Positions 59,036-64,000 of a stretch of DNA of 64,000 nt are shown one piece after another. Position numbers and translations under genes: made by a program. Location of the stretch: the NCBI GenBank assembly GCA_903867305.1, contig CAIPQU010000030.1:1-64000 (forward strand). Direction: 5' to 3'. The notes under the pieces were generated by a model that saw nothing but the letters and a program-made list of their open reading frames with translations, did not search any database and was not told the DNA's origin. The DNA is from an uncultured beta proteobacterium. GTDB lineage: Bacteria; Pseudomonadota; Gammaproteobacteria; Burkholderiales; Burkholderiaceae. How positions within the stretch are numbered: position 1 is the first letter of the stretch; the number at the start of each line of letters is the position of its first letter.

Positions 59036-60401
59036 GTTTTGAATACGACAGCAACCCTTGCAAGTTGGATAAGTTTTTTAAATCCCAACATGATGCAAGC
59101 AGAGATGTTGTTTGTGTTGAACCAATCACTGGCTTACTGAGATTGGTAAATTTTTGATTGAGTTGCTCGTCTGACATTGGGTTTTTTAAAGAACCAATCG
59201 CATGTTCAACAAAAACGTGAATGACTCGACCATCTTTCAAATGAGCGGTGACATCGACAGAGGCCTCATCAATCGAGTTATCCACAGTGGCATGAACTTT
59301 GGCGCGCAGCGCAACCATTTCTGGACTTTGTACTAAAGCATCTTGGTATTGTTCTTCAGAGGCTTGACCATAAACAATGCCACAGGCACAACCATGATAA
59401 ACGCTGAACTTTCCTTCAAGGCCATCTTTAGGGGTTTTCTTACCAGTTAATTCAAGCACTAGGTGATGAACTTTTAATTCAAGACGATCTAAATTCTCAG
59501 CAGTGACACCCTGTTCACGAAGTTGCGAACAAGCATCAATACTTGGATGAATTACGATACCGCAAGCAAATGGTTTATAGGTATTCAGAGAGATTTCAAA
59601 ACGACTACCTAATTCTTCGGTAATTTCATTCCAATCATATTTTGTTGAGATCGATTGAATCATACCTCTAGGGGCTTCAAGAGCTCTAGAGCTAGCAGTA
59701 AAGCCATGCTTTGCCAAGAGCGCTGAGGTAAGTCCTGCTTTGGCTGCTCCACCAGGGTGAAATGGCTTAGTCATTGTGCCAAACTGCTCCCGAAACCCAA
59801 CGGGCTGCGAAGCCGCAATACCAATAGCCATCGCAGTTTGAGCTTCTGAGAGTTTTAGTAGCCTGGCACAAGCTGCAGCTGCTCCAACTGTCCCAGTCGA
59901 TCCTGTAATATGCCAACCGCGATCATAATGATTGGGATACATCGCATTACCAATACGGCATGCGACATCAATACCAATCACAAGAGCATCAATTAATTCG
60001 CGACCAGAAGAGCCGATGTGTTCTGCTAACGCAAGAAGTGCCGATGCAACTGGACCTGCAGGATGGATAACCGTTTTTAAATGGGTATCATCAAAATCAA
60101 AGGTATGCGAGCTGATGCCATTGATTAAGGCGGCATTGGCCATATCAACTTTTTCATGTCGCCCCAAAATACTTGCTTGAGGAGCCGGACTAAATTCTTG
60201 TACCGCCCCCAAACTTGCTAAAACACTTTCATGATTTGCCGCGCCAACAGCACAGCCTAACCAATTCATAAAAGTGCGATGTGCTTCATGATCAACAGCA
60301 TCACTCCAACCTTTTGATGGATGTGAAGTGATGAATTGGGCGAGTATTTGCGTTATCGGGGGCGCGTTATGATCTGCGATTACTTGAGTATTAATAGCCA
60401 T
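59028..60401 (-). CDS. MmgE/PrpD family protein
   Basis: The product is 457 residues, a typical MmgE/PrpD length. It has FMNWLGCAVGAANHESVLAS, ISSHTFDFDDTHLKTVIHPA and GWHITGSTGTVGAAAACARL. The family includes 2-methylcitrate dehydratase and itaconate- or aconitate-decarboxylase-like enzymes. It is divergent from none of its neighbours but continues from the Bug gene at 60410 on the same strand (8-nt gap). The likely substrates are branched tricarboxylates (family knowledge). Here the exact one is open. Confidence 0.88.
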   Translation of the reverse strand: MAINTQVIADHNAPPITQILAQFITSHPSKGWSDAVDHEAHRTFMNWLGCAVGAANHESVLASLGAVQEFSPAPQASILGRHEKVDMANAALINGISSHTFDFDDTHLKTVIHPAGPVASALLALAEHIGSSGRELIDALVIGIDVACRIGNAMYPNHYDRGWHITGSTGTVGAAAACARLLKLSEAQTAMAIGIAASQPVGFREQFGTMTKPFHPGGAAKAGLTSALLAKHGFTASSRALEAPRGMIQSISTKYDWNEITEELGSRFEISLNTYKPFACGIVIHPSIDACSQLREQGVTAENLDRLELKVHHLVLELTGKKTPKDGLEGKFSVYHGCACGIVYGQASEEQYQDALVQSPEMVALRAKVHATVDNSIDEASVDVTAHLKDGRVIHVFVEHAIGSLKNPMSDEQLNQKFTNLSKPVIGSTQTTSLLASCWDLKNLSNLQGLLSYSKPV

Positions 60402-60409
60402 AGTTAAAT

Positions 60410-61381
60410 TTAGTCGAGTTGAATATTACGATCCTTTGCGACTTTACTCCAGCGGACAATGTCATCTTTAATGTATTGTCCAAACTGCTCTGGGCTCATC
60501 GGCATTGGTTGAATAGCTTCTGATGATAAACGTTCTTTTAATTCAGGGCTTTGAATTGCTTTATTGATTTCTGAATTTAATAAATGAATGATCGAACTTG
60601 GAAGATTTGCAGGTCCAGCGACCCCATACCACTGAACTCCATCAAATCCATCGAATCCTAACTCTTTAAAAGTCGGCACGTCAGGTAATAATGGGTGTCT
60701 TTTCAATCCAGTAATGGCGAGGGGACGAATTTTTCCAGTTTTAATATGGGGTAAGGCCGCGGCAAGTCCCGGCATCATCGCTAAAGTTTGGCCTCCGATG
60801 ATGTCTGTAAACGCTGGACCTATACCGCGATAAGGAACATGTGTACTTTCAAATCCCGCCTGCATTTTTAACTGCTCCATCGCTAGATGAGTTAATGTAC
60901 CTTGACCAGCCGAACCATAATTCATTTTGGATGCATGATCTTTAGCATAAGCAATAAATTCTTTCAAATTATTGACAGGTAGCCCAGCATAAACACAAAA
61001 GACATTTGGCGTACCACCAACCATAGCAATCGGACTAAAGTCTTTGACGGCATCATAAGGTAATTTTCGTACAGCAGGATTCGTGCCATGGGTACCTACA
61101 TAAGCAATCATCAGCGTGTAACCATCGGGCGTCGCACGCGCTGCCTTTTGCGCCGCAATTGCTCCACCCCCGCCACTTTGATTATCAACAATAAAGCTTT
61201 GGCCAAGAGACTTTGTGAGACGATCAGCAACGGTTCGAGCGATTAAATCGAGACCACCACCTGGAGCTACTGGAGCTAAAATAGTTACAGGCTTATTCGG
61301 ATAATCAGCGGCGAAAGAAGGTATTCCAAAGAATGAAATCCCAAAAACCAAACAAGATAAGAAACGTTTCATCAAACCCAT
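60410..61381 (-). CDS. Bug (TctC) family solute-binding protein
   Basis: The product is 323 residues with a signal peptide (about 1-24, ending SFA). Motifs are DYPNKPVTILAPVAPGGGLD, QSFIVDNQSGGGGAIAAQKA and NYGSAGQGTLTHLAMEQLK. ATG 61381 is preceded by AAAGG; ATG 61372 is an alternative. It is in an operon with the PrpD gene (8 nt apart), which suggests that it captures the substrate of that enzyme. Confidence 0.92.
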   Translation of the reverse strand: MGLMKRFLSCLVFGISFFGIPSFAADYPNKPVTILAPVAPGGGLDLIARTVADRLTKSLGQSFIVDNQSGGGGAIAAQKAARATPDGYTLMIAYVGTHGTNPAVRKLPYDAVKDFSPIAMVGGTPNVFCVYAGLPVNNLKEFIAYAKDHASKMNYGSAGQGTLTHLAMEQLKMQAGFESTHVPYRGIGPAFTDIIGGQTLAMMPGLAAALPHIKTGKIRPLAITGLKRHPLLPDVPTFKELGFDGFDGVQWYGVAGPANLPSSIIHLLNSEINKAIQSPELKERLSSEAIQPMPMSPEQFGQYIKDDIVRWSKVAKDRNIQLD

Positions 61382-61440
61382 ATAGACCTTTTTGATCCAA
61401 AATAAACTAAGATAGGCATCATATTAACAGGAGACATGAG

Positions 61441-62427
61441 ATGAAACCTTATTTAAGTCTAACCCAAACCTTATTCATTTCTCTTCTAGGGCTGACTTGT
61501 TTTAATCAGATTATTTTTGCTCAAACGGAATATCCGAATAAACCAATCAACTTCATTGTTCCCTATGCCGCTGGTGGTGGGGCTGATTCAAGAAGTCGAC
61601 AAATAGGACAGCAACTCAGTCAAATATTAAAAGTGCCAGTTATTGTAGAAAACAAAGCTGGCGCTGGCGGGAATATTGGAACAGAGTTTATTGCTAAAGC
61701 TCCACCAGATGGCTATACGATTGGCATGGGAAATTTTGCCCCTTTAGCTATTAATAAAACTTTATTTAAAACATTACGTTATGATCCTCAAACTGATCTT
61801 ATCCCGATCATTTTGATTGAAAAAGGCCCACTCGTTCTGGTCGTTAATCCTTCCTCAAGTTATCAGTCAGTGAGCGACCTTGTTAAAGATGCAAAACTGA
61901 AACCAGGACAGTTAACTTTTGCCTCTGGAGGAATTGGTGGAAGCCATCAATTATCGGCTGAATTATTTAAACAAAGTGCTGGCATCGATATGATTCATGT
62001 ACCCTATAAAAGTGGTGCTGCAGGACTCACGGATTTGATGGGTAATAATGTCAATTTGATGTTTGATCAAATGTATTCAGCAATGCCGAGTATTAAAGGC
62101 GGGAAACTGCGCCCACTAGCCATTACTAGCAAAACACGATCACCATTATTAAAAGATGTACCAAGTTTTACTGAGCTGGGATATCCTCAGATCGTCGTGA
62201 ATAATTGGCAAGGCTTAATCGCTCCTAAAGGAACGCCAAAGGCTATTATTGACAAGCTTAATCTCGCAACGAATCAAATCCTAAAAGACCCTAAAGTTAG
62301 AGACTTTATTTTGGAACAAGGTAATGAGATTGGTGGTGGTACACCTGAAGATTTTGCCGATTTGATTAAGTCAGAATCATCTAAGTGGAGCGTGGTGGTC
62401 AAGACTGCCAAAATTGAACCACAATAA
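61441..62427 (+). CDS. Bug (TctC) family solute-binding protein
   Basis: The product is 328 residues with a signal peptide (about 1-28) and EYPNKPINFIVPYAAGGGAD, VPVIVENKAGAGGNIGTEFI and FASGGIGGSHQLSAELFK. AGGAGA lies 8 nt before the ATG. It is divergent from the Bug-PrpD pair (59 bp between starts). Convergence with prfC leaves 2 bp between stops. It is the third Bug receptor in 5 kb and probably belongs to the same catabolic locus. Confidence 0.92.
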   Translation: MKPYLSLTQTLFISLLGLTCFNQIIFAQTEYPNKPINFIVPYAAGGGADSRSRQIGQQLSQILKVPVIVENKAGAGGNIGTEFIAKAPPDGYTIGMGNFAPLAINKTLFKTLRYDPQTDLIPIILIEKGPLVLVVNPSSSYQSVSDLVKDAKLKPGQLTFASGGIGGSHQLSAELFKQSAGIDMIHVPYKSGAAGLTDLMGNNVNLMFDQMYSAMPSIKGGKLRPLAITSKTRSPLLKDVPSFTELGYPQIVVNNWQGLIAPKGTPKAIIDKLNLATNQILKDPKVRDFILEQGNEIGGGTPEDFADLIKSESSKWSVVVKTAKIEPQ

Positions 62428-62429
62428 AA

Positions 62430-64000
62430 CTAGTTGATTAAATCTTTTTGAAATACTAAGCCAGCGTGTTCTCGTAAAGCATGAAACTCGATGTCTTTCC
62501 ACATTTGCTGAGCAACTTCTAATTCTGATCGATGTGCTGCTAAAAATACGGGAGCACCGACGACGTCATCACTCATACGATGAGAGTTTTCTTGAATAAA
62601 CTTCTTGAGTTTCACGGGGTCTTTTGAACTCACCCATCTAGAGAGAGTGTATCGGGCTGGTAATAGTCTTACCTCAGCGTTATATTCACTTTTGAGGCGG
62701 TGGGCAACAACTTCAAACTGCAGTTGACCGAAAGCCCCTAGCAACATTTGCGTTCCTACAAGAGGTTTAAATACCTGAATAGCGCCCTCTTCACCAAGTT
62801 GCATCAATCCTTCACGTAGTTGTTTTGTGCGCAGAGGGTCTGCAGTTTCAACGAGTTTAAATATTTCAGGAGCGAAGAAAGGTAGGCCAGTAAATTGCAG
62901 CTTTTCACCCTCGGTCAGAGTATCCCCGAGTTGTAATAAGCCATGATTTGGGATGCCGATGATATCCCCCGGAAATGCCTCATCTAAAATATCTCTTCGT
63001 TGAGATAAAAAAGAGAGGGCATTGTTTGTCCGAATCTCTTTACCGTTCCGGGAAATTTTTAGACGCATGCCACGTTCAAAATATCCCGAACAAATTCTTA
63101 AAAAGGCGACACGGTCTCGGTGAGCCGGATCCATATTAGCTTGGATTTTAAAGACAACACCTGAAAAGCTTTGTTCAGATGGTAGTACTTCTCTCTGAAG
63201 GGTAGGTCTTGATTTCGGCGCTGGAGCAAGTTCAACCAGCGTATTTAAGATTTCTTGGACGCCAAAATTATTGATGGCTGAGCCAAAAAAAACGGGGGAT
63301 TGTTTTCCTGCCAGAAAGTCTTCTAAATTAAAGCTAGGCATAGCACCTTCCACCAGCTCAACTTCTGAAAGAGCAGTTGATAAAGCATCTCCTAATTGAA
63401 GCGTCAATTGAGGGTCATTAACATCAATTCTATGATCTTGATGGATATCAACACGATCTTCTCCAGCTTTAAACATGCGCATCGCTTTTTGACTGATGTC
63501 TATTACCCCAGCAAAAGACTTACCCATTCCAACAGGCCATGTCATGGGAACTACCGACATCCCCAAAGCTTCCTCAATTTCATCCATGAGATCGAGAGGA
63601 CGCTTAACTTCACGGTCTAATTTATTAATAAAGGTGATTAGAGGAGTATTTCTTGCCCGGCAAACCTCTATAAGGCGACGCGTTTGTGCTTCGACACCAT
63701 TGGCTGCGTCAATGACCATGAGTGCAGAATCAACGGCAGTGAGAACACGATAGGTGTCCTCTGAAAAGTCTTGGTGACCTGGGGTATCTAACAGATTGAT
63801 AATACAATCCCGATATTCCATTTGCATCACGGAGCTGGCCACAGAAATACCGCGTTGCTTCTCTATTTCCATCCAATCCGAAGTTGCGTGCCGAGATGCT
63901 TTTCTGGCTTTGACACTACCGGCAATTTGAATTGCTCCAGCATAGAGCAATAATTTTTCGGTAAGAGTGGTTTTTCCAGCATCTGGGTGAGAAATGATGG
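62430..64000 (-). CDS. prfC: Peptide chain release factor 3, N-terminus beyond window
   Basis: The minus-strand frame reads through the right edge. Near the edge it encodes ISHPDAGKTTLTEKLLLYAG (G1 P-loop), then EIEKQRGISVASSVM (G2) and LLDTPGHQDFSEDT (G3), with FINKLDR (G4). The C-terminal RF3 domains follow, ending FQKDLIN. RF3 is a GTPase that recycles class-I release factors. About 15 N-terminal residues are missing from view. It has no apparent operon partner in the window. Confidence 0.96.
   Translation of the reverse strand, partial: IISHPDAGKTTLTEKLLLYAGAIQIAGSVKARKASRHATSDWMEIEKQRGISVASSVMQMEYRDCIINLLDTPGHQDFSEDTYRVLTAVDSALMVIDAANGVEAQTRRLIEVCRARNTPLITFINKLDREVKRPLDLMDEIEEALGMSVVPMTWPVGMGKSFAGVIDISQKAMRMFKAGEDRVDIHQDHRIDVNDPQLTLQLGDALSTALSEVELVEGAMPSFNLEDFLAGKQSPVFFGSAINNFGVQEILNTLVELAPAPKSRPTLQREVLPSEQSFSGVVFKIQANMDPAHRDRVAFLRICSGYFERGMRLKISRNGKEIRTNNALSFLSQRRDILDEAFPGDIIGIPNHGLLQLGDTLTEGEKLQFTGLPFFAPEIFKLVETADPLRTKQLREGLMQLGEEGAIQVFKPLVGTQMLLGAFGQLQFEVVAHRLKSEYNAEVRLLPARYTLSRWVSSKDPVKLKKFIQENSHRMSDDVVGAPVFLAAHRSELEVAQQMWKDIEFHALREHAGLVFQKDLIN

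Noticed and set aside
1..64000. CRISPR array or prophage
   Set aside because: No regularly spaced direct repeats and no phage structural, lysis or integrase genes were found. The only mobile traces are IS ends and fragments.

Overview
The window looks like chromosomal DNA from a low-GC betaproteobacterium of the Burkholderiaceae, most probably Polynucleobacter or a close relative. The reasons are the AT-rich base composition, dense coding, four periplasmic solute-binding proteins of the Bug (TctC) family with no TctAB membrane partners nearby, and many small inner-membrane proteins. The genus is an inference. No rRNA, complete tRNA, CRISPR array or prophage was seen.

Region 1 (1-7 kb) is an accessory, decaying zone. 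It opens with the end of an IS3-family element whose orfA runs off the left edge. The element abuts a DUF4239-type membrane protein gene that appears to have lost its 5' end. Next come the remains of two toxin-antitoxin modules: BrnT/BrnA with a frameshift and a nonsense codon but an intact palindromic operator, and an HTH regulator plus CopG-like antitoxin pair with A-run frameshifts. Three copies of a roughly 48-bp sequence resembling a tRNA 3' end are scattered here. A micro-operon of three tiny membrane proteins and a second, full-length DUF4239 gene follow. After that come a DUF5522 protein, a c-type cytochrome, a secreted histidine phosphatase, a TPR protein and a peroxiredoxin.

Region 2 (7-26 kb) is mostly metabolic and envelope-related. 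It holds a Bug protein, the ergothioneine pair egtD-egtB, DUF427, a GNAT acetyltransferase, an MFS carrier, a Tat-exported amidohydrolase, a DegP/HtrA protease, a fatty-acid hydroxylase and an exported creatininase-like protein. It continues with an NTF2-like protein, an SbtA-type bicarbonate transporter divergent from a LysR/CbbR-like regulator, and a run of small genes (GlcG/HbpS, CBS, NIPSNAP, a His-rich exported protein, an unknown secreted protein). AbrB-type and ROK-kinase genes close it. A lone IS200/IS605-type terminal hairpin sits upstream of degP.

Region 3 (26-42 kb) carries AzlCD amino-acid export, VOC and GFA proteins, and a diheme cytochrome c preceded by about 200 bp of apparently structured non-coding DNA. 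Then come a methyltransferase-like protein, an UlaG-like hydrolase and a nucleosidase/apt pair whose start codons are 5 bp apart. A BLUF photoreceptor, an RsuA-type pseudouridine synthase and two paralogous ATP-grasp proteins flanking panD follow.

Region 4 (42-54 kb) is cell-surface oriented. It has an MBOAT O-acyltransferase with two translationally linked SGNH proteins, a TPR-GT9-like protein, a WaaE-like glycosyltransferase and several exporters.

Region 5 (54.8-62.4 kb) is a catabolic cluster: two 3-hydroxyisobutyrate-dehydrogenase-type enzymes, an amidohydrolase, an MmgE/PrpD protein and three Bug proteins. The window ends inside prfC (RF3), which reads off the right edge.

The strongest candidates for undescribed biology are the paired TPR/ATP-grasp proteins around panD, the MBOAT-SGNH-SGNH surface O-acylation locus, the structured element before the diheme cytochrome, and the orphan Bug/amidohydrolase catabolic cluster.
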